Part shown: one piece after another, positions 7,899 through 16,259 of the stretch
Numbering within the stretch: position 1 is the first letter of the stretch
Layout: every line of letters starts with the position of its first letter
From: Micromonospora sp. KC213
Lineage (GTDB): Bacteria; Actinomycetota; Actinomycetes; Mycobacteriales; Micromonosporaceae
Direction of reading: 5' to 3'
Assembly (NCBI RefSeq): GCF_004348325.1
Contig: NZ_SMKF01000001.1
Coordinates: 62,001-126,000, forward strand
Length of the DNA stretch: 64,000 nucleotides
The notes under the pieces: model-generated
The model's database searches: none
What the model saw: the letters and a program-made list of their open reading frames with translations, nothing else
Told to the model about the DNA's origin: nothing
Program-made: the position numbers and the translations under genes

Positions 7899-10800
7899 AT
7901 GCGGGCTGGCTCATTGGTTGCATCGAACCTGCCGGGTTGTCGAGGCAGCCTTCACGACATGGTCGCCGCGACAGCACGTACCCGCCCCGACGCCACGGCA
8001 TTGGTGGCCGGCGATCACCGGCTTTCGTATGCGGATCTTGACCGTACGGCCGCAGCCTGGTCGGCGGATCTGACCCGGCGCGGGGTCCGGCCCGGTCATC
8101 TCGTCCCCATCGTGCTGCCGAAAGGCGTCGAGCTTGTCATCTCGCTGCTGGCGGTACTCAAGGCGGGCGCCGCCTATTCCCTTCTGAGGCCCGGTTGGCC
8201 GGCTTCCCGCCTGACGCAGATACTCGGTCAGCTCGACAGCCCGATCACCGTCGCCGCCGACCTTCCGCCGTCGGTCGCTGCCACCGTGTGGACGCCGCCA
8301 ACCGCTGCCGCCTCGCCCCCACCTGGCTGGCGCAGCGCATCCACTCATGACACCGACCCGTGCTGCGTTTTTTTCACCTCCGGCACCACGGGCCCGCCAA
8401 AGGGAGCGCTCACCACCCACCGTGCCATCTCCCGCCTGTTCCGCGCGGGGGTACTGCCCGGCCTGACCGATCGGGTCGTCGTGCCCCTCGGGGCACCCAT
8501 CCCGTGGGACGCTTTCGCCCTGGAGCTGTGGTGGGCCCTGCTCACCGGAGGTACGGCCCTGCTTGACGACGAGCCCTACCTCACGGGTACAGGCTTGCGC
8601 CGGGCCGTCGCCGGACACGGCGCAACGGTCACCTGGCTGACCAGCAGTCTGTTCAACATGATCATCGATGAGGACATCGACTCGTTCGCCGGCTTGCACG
8701 CCGTCGTGGCCGGTGGCGAGGCGCTCTCGCCACGGCACGTCCGCCGGTTCCTGGACCGGCACCCCGAGATCCCCCTGTGCAACGGGTACGGCCCGGTGGA
8801 GTCGACGGTGTTCACCACCCTGCACCGCGTCCGGCCGGCGGACTGCGACCTGCCGGATGGAATCCCCCTGGGCCGGCCGGTGCCGGGCACCGAGGTCCAT
8901 GTCCTCCACGGTGACCAACCGTGCCCTGCCGGGGTCGTGGGCGAGATCTGCGTCTCCGGCGAAGGCCTCGCGCTGCGTTATGTGGGCGACCCCGCGCTCA
9001 CCCGGACAAGGTTCGAGTCGGTGTCGGTGAACGGGCGCGACACCCGGGTCTACCGCACAGGTGACCTGGGCATGCTCGCGTCGGACGGCGTGCTGCACTT
9101 CCGGGGGCGCGCCGACCGGCAGGTGAAGATCCACGGGCATCGGGTCGAGCCGGCCGAGGTGGAGCACCAGATCGAGGCGTCACTCCCGGTCCGCGCATGC
9201 CGCGTGGTCCCCGCGCCCGGTCGGGACGGCCGGCCCGACCGCCTTATCGCGTTCTGCGTGCCGCAGCGCACGGGCGACGCGCTAGACGATGCCCTCGGCG
9301 TGTTGCGCGCGACCATGGTGCCGTACCAACTGCCGGCAGCCGTTGTCAGCGTCGAGGCTTTCCCGTTGACCGCCAACGGAAAACTCGACGAGGTCAGCCT
9401 GCTGGCCGCCACCTCGGGCCAGGACAATCTGCTCCGCGCAGCCCGTACACCATTGGCGGACGGGGCTCCGCGGCCGGGTGCCGCCACCGGGCAGGGAACG
9501 GTCGCGATCGTGGCCAGGGTGTTCGATGAGGTCCTCGGGACGTCGACGCCCCGCGGATCGTCCTTCTTGAGTCTCGGTGGGTCCTCGCTCGATGCCGGCA
9601 GAATCTGCGCACGCCTGAGCGCGCTGGTGGGGCGTCCGGTGCCGCTGTCACGGCTCTACCAACATCCGAGCGTCGAGGAGCTCGCTGGGTGGCTGGACCA
9701 GGCGCCGACGCACGACCGCGACCATCGCCCCGACTGCCCGGACAGCTCGGTTCCGCTGACGGCGATGCAGCGGGTCTTCCTGACCCGGTTCCTCGCCAAT
9801 CCGGCCGACCGGACCGGACACTGCCTGCTGACCTGGGTCGTCGAGGGCCATGTGGATCGGGCGGCCCTGATGGCCGCTGTGACTGCCGTGCACCGGCGTC
9901 ACACTCCACTGCGCGCCGGGTACCTGCCTGACCCCTCGCCGCGGATGCTTCTCGTGGACATCGAACCGCCACCGCTGGAGGAGCTTCCCGGCCAGGCGTC
10001 CGTCGAGGCCGCCGTCGCGGCGGTGCGAGACGCCTTCGACGAGGACCTCGACGTGACGGTGGCCGACCTGTGGCGCGTCGCACTCGTTCCCGTCGGCGGC
10101 GACACCGCGGTGCTCGGCATCGTGGTCCATCACATCGCGTTCGACGGGCGATCCCAGTCGGTGCTGGCCACGGACCTCGGCGCCGCATACCGCCGTGCGT
10201 TGGCGGGCCGCGATGCCCACGAGTCGCCGACACCTCTGGATCTGACCTACCGCCATTGCGCGGGCGAGGCCAACGAGGCCGCCGATGCCGAGGTGGCGCG
10301 ACGGCTCCGCGGCGCACCCGACCTGGTCTGGCCCAGGCCCCCGGCAGGCAGGCCGCCGGGCGCGCCAGCGACCGGACTGGTCACGACGGCCATCCGAGCC
10401 TCAACGGTGGATGCGCTCAAGGGGTACGCGAAGGTGCTCGGCACGTCACCCTACGTCGCGCTCCTCGCCTGTTACGGCGCGGCCGTCGCTACCGTCACCG
10501 GGCACGGCGACTTCGTCGTGAGCTCGCCGATGAGCCAACGCTCCAGTTCCGAGACCAGCGACGTCGTCGGGTGTCATATCGCGATGGTGTTCGTGCGGCT
10601 GCGTGGGTCGATGCTCGCCGGCGACCCGTCGGCTGTGCGCGCCGTCGCCGCCGCCGTCGCCGCGGCGCGGGGCGCACAGGATGTTCCGCTGGGGAAAGTA
10701 CTCGATCTCACGGGCGCGCGGCGCAGTTCCCGCCCGCCGCTCGCGCAGACCCTGTTCGCGCTCCAGGACGATCCGGTGCCGCGGCTGGACCTGGTGGGCG

Positions 10801-11024
10801 CGACGACCACCCTCGTGCGCCAGCCATACCTTGACCTGCCGGCCGACCTCCACGCCGAGCTCTGGCCCGGCGAGCACGGGGAACTGGCGGTGGATGTCTC
10901 GTACCGCATCGATGCGGTCGCCGTGGAGACGGCAGAAGATATCGCACACAGGTTCGTCGCGAGCGTCGACGCGCTCGTGGGACCGGCATCGTGGGGTGAT
11001 GACGATCGAGGCCGTCGTGGATGA
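7899..11024 (+). CDS. nonribosomal peptide synthetase, A-PCP-C
   Basis: A 1041-residue NRPS. The adenylation domain (about 20-505) shows FFTSGTTGPPKG, NGYGPVEST, YRTGDLG and LTANGKLD. Reading the pocket by alignment to GrsA gives D-A-L-W-V-G-G-V-F, close to known valine codes (DALW-GGTF-type). The PCP has LGGSSLDAG (Ser near 561). A condensation domain follows, with HHIAFDGRS near residue 744. C last is the reverse of the normal C-A-PCP order, so Val-S-PCP is probably the donor and a free or trans-acting amine the acceptor; this could serve as the release step, as no thioesterase is present. GGGGGA lies 5 bases before ATG 7899. The stop lies inside the P450 gene, showing tight coupling with a likely tailoring enzyme. 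Confidence 0.92.
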   Translation: MRAGSLVASNLPGCRGSLHDMVAATARTRPDATALVAGDHRLSYADLDRTAAAWSADLTRRGVRPGHLVPIVLPKGVELVISLLAVLKAGAAYSLLRPGWPASRLTQILGQLDSPITVAADLPPSVAATVWTPPTAAASPPPGWRSASTHDTDPCCVFFTSGTTGPPKGALTTHRAISRLFRAGVLPGLTDRVVVPLGAPIPWDAFALELWWALLTGGTALLDDEPYLTGTGLRRAVAGHGATVTWLTSSLFNMIIDEDIDSFAGLHAVVAGGEALSPRHVRRFLDRHPEIPLCNGYGPVESTVFTTLHRVRPADCDLPDGIPLGRPVPGTEVHVLHGDQPCPAGVVGEICVSGEGLALRYVGDPALTRTRFESVSVNGRDTRVYRTGDLGMLASDGVLHFRGRADRQVKIHGHRVEPAEVEHQIEASLPVRACRVVPAPGRDGRPDRLIAFCVPQRTGDALDDALGVLRATMVPYQLPAAVVSVEAFPLTANGKLDEVSLLAATSGQDNLLRAARTPLADGAPRPGAATGQGTVAIVARVFDEVLGTSTPRGSSFLSLGGSSLDAGRICARLSALVGRPVPLSRLYQHPSVEELAGWLDQAPTHDRDHRPDCPDSSVPLTAMQRVFLTRFLANPADRTGHCLLTWVVEGHVDRAALMAAVTAVHRRHTPLRAGYLPDPSPRMLLVDIEPPPLEELPGQASVEAAVAAVRDAFDEDLDVTVADLWRVALVPVGGDTAVLGIVVHHIAFDGRSQSVLATDLGAAYRRALAGRDAHESPTPLDLTYRHCAGEANEAADAEVARRLRGAPDLVWPRPPAGRPPGAPATGLVTTAIRASTVDALKGYAKVLGTSPYVALLACYGAAVATVTGHGDFVVSSPMSQRSSSETSDVVGCHIAMVFVRLRGSMLAGDPSAVRAVAAAVAAARGAQDVPLGKVLDLTGARRSSRPPLAQTLFALQDDPVPRLDLVGATTTLVRQPYLDLPADLHAELWPGEHGELAVDVSYRIDAVAVETAEDIAHRFVASVDALVGPASWGDDDRGRRG

Positions 11025-12309
11025 CGCCATCATGGATCCGGGGCGGCTGACCGATCCGGCCGTGCACGCCCGTGGCGAGACGCGGGCTGTGTGGCGCTGG
11101 ATGCGTCGACATGCGCCGGTTCACTGGCACGAGCCGGGAGTGTATCCGGGCTTCTGGTCGGTGACCCGATACGCCGACGTGCGGCGCGTGTACCTCGACC
11201 ATGCCACCTTCAGCTCGGCACATGGGGTGATGCTGCGGCCCGTCACGGCCGGCGCTGACCCTGGCTCCGGCCTGACGCTGGCGCTGACCGACCCACCTCG
11301 GCACACCGCGATCCGCGCCCTTGTCGCCGACGCCTTCTCCGGCCGGCAGGTACGGTCATTTGAGGAGAGCGTGCGGCGGTCGGCCCGCGCCGTGCTCGAC
11401 GCGGCGCGGGAACGCCAGACATGCGATTTCGTCCACGACGTTGCGGCGCATCTGACCGTCGCCGTGATCGGTGCCATCCTGGGCATACCGGCTTCGGATC
11501 ACGACGACGTGCTGCGCTGGACCAGCGAGTCGTTTGCTGCCGGCCGATCACTGGCCACGCACCACGAGCTGATGCGGTACGTGATCGAGCTCATCGACCT
11601 CTCGACAGCGGACCCGGGCGACGACGTCGTCGGCCGGCTCGTGGCCGGCACAGTCGACGGGGATCCGCTCTCCGACGTCGAGATCCTGCTGAACTGCGAG
11701 AACATCATTGGAGCGGCAGAGAACTCCGGGCTTTCGATCGCGGCCGGCATCGTCGCGTTCGCCGAGCACCCGGACCAGTGGTCGCTTCTCGTCCAGCGCC
11801 CGGATCAGTTGCCGAGCGCCGTCAACGAGATCCTCCGCTGGACCTCCAGCGCCAGTCACAGCATGCGGACGGCCACGGCACCGGTGTTGCTCGGCGACCA
11901 CACGATCGCACCCGGCGACCGGGTCGTCGTCTGGTTGCCGTCGGCCAATCGCGACGAGGAAGTGTTTGTCGCGCCCGACGAGTTCCGGGTGACTCGACGC
12001 CCCAACCGCCACCTCAGCTTCGGCGCGGGGCCGCACGCCTGCATCGGTGCCGCGTTGGCCCGCATCCAGACCACCGTGCTCTTGTCTGAACTGCTCGATG
12101 CTGGCCTGCGGGTCGAGCCTGCCGGCCCCGCGGTGCCGGTGGCTTCCATCGTGGTGAGTGGCCCGGCCTATCTGCCGGTTCACATCGTCGCAGGCGGCCC
12201 GGGTGATGGTACGGAGGTGCCGCGGGCTCCCGTCGACACAAGCCCCAACCACAGCCAGAGTAGAACAGACTCCACAAAAATGAGGGAACGAGGCCAATGC
12301 TCGACATAA
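10999..12309 (+). CDS. cytochrome P450
   Basis: A 436-residue soluble bacterial P450. The heme-binding loop is FGAGPHACIGAALAR (Cys near residue 348) and the K-helix ExxR is in NEILRW. The I-helix reads IIGAAENSG, where most P450s have AGxxT; the proton-relay Thr appears replaced by Asn-Ser, a feature of some substrate-assisted or carrier-protein-bound oxidases. ATG 10999 overlaps the NRPS by 26 bases; ATG 11032 is a shorter alternative, since the Shine-Dalgarno (GTGGGG) is weak. The tail after the heme domain is long and polar. Coupled to an A-PCP-C NRPS, it may hydroxylate the PCP-bound amino acid at the beta position or tailor the released product. Confidence 0.92.
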   Translation: MTIEAVVDDAIMDPGRLTDPAVHARGETRAVWRWMRRHAPVHWHEPGVYPGFWSVTRYADVRRVYLDHATFSSAHGVMLRPVTAGADPGSGLTLALTDPPRHTAIRALVADAFSGRQVRSFEESVRRSARAVLDAARERQTCDFVHDVAAHLTVAVIGAILGIPASDHDDVLRWTSESFAAGRSLATHHELMRYVIELIDLSTADPGDDVVGRLVAGTVDGDPLSDVEILLNCENIIGAAENSGLSIAAGIVAFAEHPDQWSLLVQRPDQLPSAVNEILRWTSSASHSMRTATAPVLLGDHTIAPGDRVVVWLPSANRDEEVFVAPDEFRVTRRPNRHLSFGAGPHACIGAALARIQTTVLLSELLDAGLRVEPAGPAVPVASIVVSGPAYLPVHIVAGGPGDGTEVPRAPVDTSPNHSQSRTDSTKMRERGQCST

Positions 12310-13169
12310 CCGCTGATATCGTGCGCTCTCTGATTGACGAGCAATTCCCTGACTGGCGCGACCTGCCGATCGTCCCGGTGCCGCGCCAGGGTTGGGACAA
12401 CAGGACGTTCCGCCTCGGTGACGAGCTGGCGGTGAGATTACCCAGCGCCGAAGGGTATGTGGCGGCCGTGGAGAAAGAGGAGCGGTGCCTGCCCATCCTG
12501 GCCAAGCACCTGCCCCTGCCGGTGCCGGAATCGCTTGCCATCGGCTCGCCGTCGACGGTGTACCCGTTCCCTTGGTCGGTCCGCCGCTGGTTGCCAGGTG
12601 AACCGGTCGACAGCAGCCCGGCCGTCGACCGGACGACACTGGCACGCGATCTCGGCAGCTTCCTCACCGCGCTGCGCGACGTGCCGACCCGGCACGGCCC
12701 GGCCGGCGGCCAGCACTCGTACTTCCGAGGTTGCCACCCGAGTGTCTACAGCGAGCAGGTGGAAACGGCGCTGAGTCGCCTGGGCGACGCGGTCGACGTC
12801 AGCGCCTGCCAGACGATCTGGGCCGAAGCGCTGATCACCGCGTGGCCGCTCGCGCCCGTGTGGTTCCACGGCGACGTGGCCGCCGGCAATCTGCTGGTCG
12901 ACGATGGTCGGCTCGCCGCCGTCATCGACTTCGGCACGTGCGGGGTCGGTGACCCCGCTTGCGACCTCGTCATGGCGTGGACCTACTTTAGCGGCGACGA
13001 ACGGAAGGCTTTCGCAAACGCGGTGGGCCTTCCCCCCGACACCTGGCGCCGGGCCCGCGGGTGGGCGCTGTGGAAGGCGCTGGCCACGATGGCCGGCCTG
13101 TCCAGCCCCGACCCCGAGGGCTTCCAGACAAAGGTACTAGTCCAGGTACTTGCCGACCCGGTCGTCTGA
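12297..13169 (+). CDS. aminoglycoside phosphotransferase (APH) family kinase
   Basis: A 290-residue APH/choline-kinase fold protein. The Brenner motif is WFHGDVAAGNLL (catalytic Asp, Asn for Mg) and the DFG equivalent is VIDFGTCGVGDPACDL. The N-lobe has the nucleotide-binding region with RQGWDNRTFRLG. ATG 12297 overlaps the P450 stop by 13 bases, with GAGG upstream, so it belongs to the NRPS operon. Members phosphorylate hydroxyls of aminoglycosides, macrolides, nucleoside antibiotics or small metabolites. In a cluster with glycosyltransferase, phosphatase and deacetylase genes it may be a self-resistance kinase whose product is later dephosphorylated, or a sugar kinase; the sequence cannot decide. 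Confidence 0.88.
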   Translation: MLDITADIVRSLIDEQFPDWRDLPIVPVPRQGWDNRTFRLGDELAVRLPSAEGYVAAVEKEERCLPILAKHLPLPVPESLAIGSPSTVYPFPWSVRRWLPGEPVDSSPAVDRTTLARDLGSFLTALRDVPTRHGPAGGQHSYFRGCHPSVYSEQVETALSRLGDAVDVSACQTIWAEALITAWPLAPVWFHGDVAAGNLLVDDGRLAAVIDFGTCGVGDPACDLVMAWTYFSGDERKAFANAVGLPPDTWRRARGWALWKALATMAGLSSPDPEGFQTKVLVQVLADPVV

Positions 13170-13238
13170 CCGGCGGCACGACGCGCCGCAGTCACCAACC
13201 AGCTGGCATCCACGGCACCCTGTCACGGAGGAGCAAAG

Positions 13239-14183
13239 ATGTCGATCGATCATCGGGACCTGTCGCGCCACCTCGCCGAACTTCGGCAGGTGGCGGCTGC
13301 CAAAGTCGAGCAGGACCGGCTGCCCACCGGCCTCGAGGCCGGCCTTCAGGTACGGAAGGATCTGAGCAAGCTTGGGCTGGACAGCTATGCCGTCGACCTG
13401 GAGACCAACGGGTATACGGTCCTTCCGCCGCACGTCGCCGGCCCTCCGGACCTCTGGCCCAGGCTACGGGACCTGATCCTGGCAATCGACGAGGAGGAGC
13501 AGCCCGACGCGCCCGAGCCAGGCCACTCCCGCGGCCGGAACCTCTGGCACCTGCTGCCCCGGGACCCAGTATTCGAACAGGCCCTCATGGCACCGGCGCC
13601 TCTCGCCCTGGTGGCGTATCTGATGGGATACCGGGCAAAGCTGAGCCAGTTCCGGGGAATCGTCAAGGACGACACGTCCGTGCTGCCCATGGAGATCCAC
13701 GCCGACCACAGCCGAAAGGTTCCTGCGCCCTGGCCGAGCGACGCTCAGTACTGCACGGTCACCTGGGTGCTGAGCGAATACACCAGGGACAACGGCGCGG
13801 TGTGCGTCTTCCCCGGCACGCACAAGCTCTGCACCGATGTGCCTCGCGAGTTCGAAATGGCGCATGACCATCCCGATCTCGAGGTGATCGAGGCGGAGGC
13901 CGGCTCGGTCATCATCTGGCATGGTGGCCTCTGGCACGGCGCGGTTCCGCGTACCGCGCCGGGCAAGCGCGTGACCCTCGTGATGCCGATGGTCCGCTAC
14001 CACCTGCTGCCGCAGGAGGTGTTCTTCGCTTCGACCACGCGCGAAATGCTGGAGCGCAACTCGTCCCGCTTCGCCGCGCTCATGGGTCTTCTCGGCGCGT
14101 GGCCGTGGGGTGCCGACGGTCCGGACACCGCCTACAAGCGACCAAGTTGGCTGTCGACGTCACGCGAAAACCGGTTCGCCTAG
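13239..14183 (+). CDS. phytanoyl-CoA dioxygenase (PhyH) family oxygenase
   Basis: A 314-residue Fe(II)/2-oxoglutarate oxygenase of the PhyH family. The iron triad is visible as MEIHADHS (HxD near residue 155) and the distal His in LWHGAVPR near 232, with the 2-oxoglutarate-binding Arg in KRVTLVMP. VFPGTHKL is the usual PhyH loop. GGAGGAG precedes ATG 13239 at 5-6 bases. It follows the kinase gene by 69 bp and overlaps the convergent MazG-fusion gene at the stop codons. In natural-product clusters PhyH enzymes hydroxylate or halogenate free or carrier-bound amino acids or polyketides; HxD (not HxG/A) indicates hydroxylation rather than halogenation. Confidence 0.9.
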   Translation: MSIDHRDLSRHLAELRQVAAAKVEQDRLPTGLEAGLQVRKDLSKLGLDSYAVDLETNGYTVLPPHVAGPPDLWPRLRDLILAIDEEEQPDAPEPGHSRGRNLWHLLPRDPVFEQALMAPAPLALVAYLMGYRAKLSQFRGIVKDDTSVLPMEIHADHSRKVPAPWPSDAQYCTVTWVLSEYTRDNGAVCVFPGTHKLCTDVPREFEMAHDHPDLEVIEAEAGSVIIWHGGLWHGAVPRTAPGKRVTLVMPMVRYHLLPQEVFFASTTREMLERNSSRFAALMGLLGAWPWGADGPDTAYKRPSWLSTSRENRFA

Positions 14184-15184
14184 GGCGGTGTTGCCCGGCT
14201 GGCCGCGCTGCGCTTCGCCTCCGCCCACAGCTCGCGGAGCCGCTTGGGCGAAGCAGCCGCCAGATCTTCTCCGCGGGCGTCGATGTAGTCGAGCCGGGCA
14301 ACGAACCGCCCTACGGCGCCGATGAGTACGTCGTCGGGATCGACGCCGAGCTGCCGTGCCACCTGCACCGCCGCGAACAGGATGTCGCCGACCTCGGCCG
14401 CGTTGGGATCGGCGCGGGCTTCCGCCACCTCATCCTCGACGTCGGCGAGGGCGGCGGCCAGATCCGGCAGCCCGAAGCCCATCCCCGCGCCGCGGTGCTG
14501 GGCACGCAACGCCGCGGCGAGAGCCGACTCGCTCCCAAACGCTCCATTGTGGATATACAGTGATGAGTAGGGGCCAATGTCGATGTATTCGAGATCGTCC
14601 CAGGTGACCGGCGCCACCGACTCGCCCGGCATGCCTAGACGATGGGCGACGGTGACCGGCGTGGCCGCCTCGATGTCAGGCAGTCTGGCGGCAGCCGATA
14701 TCCATCGCGGAGTCAGCTCCGCCACGACAAGTCCACCCTGGCGCACCGAGGCAGCGTTGACCTCGGCGGCTCGCCGCACCCGGACAGCACGGTGGAACGG
14801 ATCAATTCCGATGCGCTGCCACAACAGGTCGAGGAAGGATGTGCCGGGAATGACACGAAGTACCGCCCGGTGTCGTTTCACCAGCCACGCCACAACCGGC
14901 TCCAAGACGTACGGCGAGCCAGGTACAGCGAGCACCGACGGCGATCCCGCTCTGGCCGCGGCATCCAGGAGCAGGCGCGCGGCGGCCGGCGGATCGGTCG
15001 ACGGCAGGGCAACGCAATCCGAAACGATCGACATCGCCGGGTGCTCGGGCGCGGTCGTGAACACGCTGCCGGCCGTCCGAACGGCGTCCACCGCGGCCCC
15101 GCACGCCATGTCGCGCGGCCCCGGACCGAGGCCGACAACGGCAATCCGGTGCTGATCCAACGGAACGGCCTTTCCCGAGGGCAT
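14180..15184 (-). CDS. tetrapyrrole-methylase-like / MazG fusion (YabN-like)
   Basis: A 334-residue two-domain protein. Residues about 13-215 resemble the tetrapyrrole (SAM) methylase fold: AVVGLGPGPRD, the LAVPGSPYVLEP loop and VIPGTSFLDLLW. Residues about 235-320 are a MazG NTP-pyrophosphohydrolase helix bundle, with VEDEVAEARADP and EVGDILFAAV supplying the Mg-binding acidic residues. The order matches Bacillus YabN. Actinomycete housekeeping MazG proteins usually carry a GCPWDxxQTH motif that is absent here. ATG 15184 is used; its Shine-Dalgarno is weak. It faces the dioxygenase gene, the stops overlapping by four bases. It could hydrolyse NTPs or dNTPs, methylate a substrate, or both. 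Inclusion in the cluster is likely by position but not proven. Confidence 0.8.
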   Translation of the reverse strand: MPSGKAVPLDQHRIAVVGLGPGPRDMACGAAVDAVRTAGSVFTTAPEHPAMSIVSDCVALPSTDPPAAARLLLDAAARAGSPSVLAVPGSPYVLEPVVAWLVKRHRAVLRVIPGTSFLDLLWQRIGIDPFHRAVRVRRAAEVNAASVRQGGLVVAELTPRWISAAARLPDIEAATPVTVAHRLGMPGESVAPVTWDDLEYIDIGPYSSLYIHNGAFGSESALAAALRAQHRGAGMGFGLPDLAAALADVEDEVAEARADPNAAEVGDILFAAVQVARQLGVDPDDVLIGAVGRFVARLDYIDARGEDLAAASPKRLRELWAEAKRSAASRATPP

Positions 15185-15280
15185 GCCGGGCCATCCGGCA
15201 GTTCAAAGACGACGATATACACACGGGCTGTGTGCTCCCTGACCCGGGACACAGGCCCTCGCGAGAACGGAGTCAGGCGC

Positions 15281-16066
15281 ATGTCGAGCCTCGAAAGTGA
15301 TGCCCGCCTTCTGGCGTGGTGGAGATTTGAGGAGGGGGCGGGAGACGTTGTCGAGGACTCCTCCGGCAACGGCCACACCCTACGCCTCGTTGGCGACCCC
15401 GCCTGGGTCCGCGGCAAGCCCGGCGGCGCAGTCGCCCTGAACGGCAAGGATCAGCATCTGGAAACGGCCGGACCGGTACTGCGCACCGACGAAAGCTTGA
15501 GTGTGGCCGCGTGGCTGCGCCTGGACCGCGCGGTTGTCGGCGACTACCTTGCCTTTCCACCCGGGTGGTACGCCTTCACTGCTGTCAGCCAGCCAGGACC
15601 GGCGGCCGGGTCACTCACTCACTCGCCGTTCTATCTGGGCGTACGGGCGCGCGACGAGGACACCCCAGAGGTGATGAAGTGGTGTCTGGAGGTAGCGCCG
15701 GTCGACGGTGACCCGCCCGGTCCACCGTGGCCGTTTGTCTGGGAGAACGCCTTTTCTCCCGGTCAGCTCGACTCGTCGGTGCTCGATCGTTGGGTCTTCG
15801 TCGTCGGCGTCGTGGACAAGGAGTCACTGACCACTCACCTCTACCTGCCGGCGACCGGCGAGCACGGCACCGCGACGCTTGTCTCCCATTGGCCATTCTG
15901 GCAGGCCGACGCGCCCCTGCAGATCGGGCGGGCGTACTGGCGCAACGAGCCGGTCGACCAGTGGCCCGGGTCCGTCGGGCCGATCCGGCTGTTCGAGGGT
16001 GTGCTCACCCAGGACGACGCACAGCGGCTCTATCGCGAGGATCTGGGCGGCGACGAACCCGGCTGA
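15281..16066 (+). CDS. LamG/concanavalin-like carbohydrate-binding protein
   Basis: A 261-residue protein with the start of a LamG-like jelly roll: LLAWWRFEEGAGDVVEDSSGNG, then GAVALNGKDQHLE and ESLSVAAWLRLD. The C-terminus (GPIRLFEGVLTQDDAQRLY) is the usual closing strand of such domains, which in catalogued proteins reads as a 'rlydgaLsadEi' pattern. No signal peptide, membrane segment or catalytic domain is visible, so it would act inside the cell or leave by an unknown route. ATG 15281 has CGGAG about 10 bases upstream. It diverges from the MazG-fusion gene across 96 bp. It may bind a sugar or glycan; a role in the preceding cluster or with the following glycosyltransferase is speculative. 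Confidence 0.7.
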   Translation: MSSLESDARLLAWWRFEEGAGDVVEDSSGNGHTLRLVGDPAWVRGKPGGAVALNGKDQHLETAGPVLRTDESLSVAAWLRLDRAVVGDYLAFPPGWYAFTAVSQPGPAAGSLTHSPFYLGVRARDEDTPEVMKWCLEVAPVDGDPPGPPWPFVWENAFSPGQLDSSVLDRWVFVVGVVDKESLTTHLYLPATGEHGTATLVSHWPFWQADAPLQIGRAYWRNEPVDQWPGSVGPIRLFEGVLTQDDAQRLYREDLGGDEPG

Positions 16067-16259
16067 GCGCCACCACGCCGCGTAGCCACGTCGACGAACG
16101 GTTGCTCGACGTCTCGAACCAGCAAAGTCATGGCCGACCGGGCAGGTTCGCAGTTGAGCAACCGCCAGCGACCAATTTTGTGAAGACCAACCGCGTGCGG
16201 GTGTCGAACGACGGTAACGGGCCCGTGGGGCGGGGCCCGCCAACAGACGCGAAGGGGTT

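Noticed and set aside
7739-7900. N-terminal extension of the PKS from ATG 7900
   Set aside because: It would add 54 residues with no domain and overlap the divergent NRPS start; ATG 7738 has the better Shine-Dalgarno.
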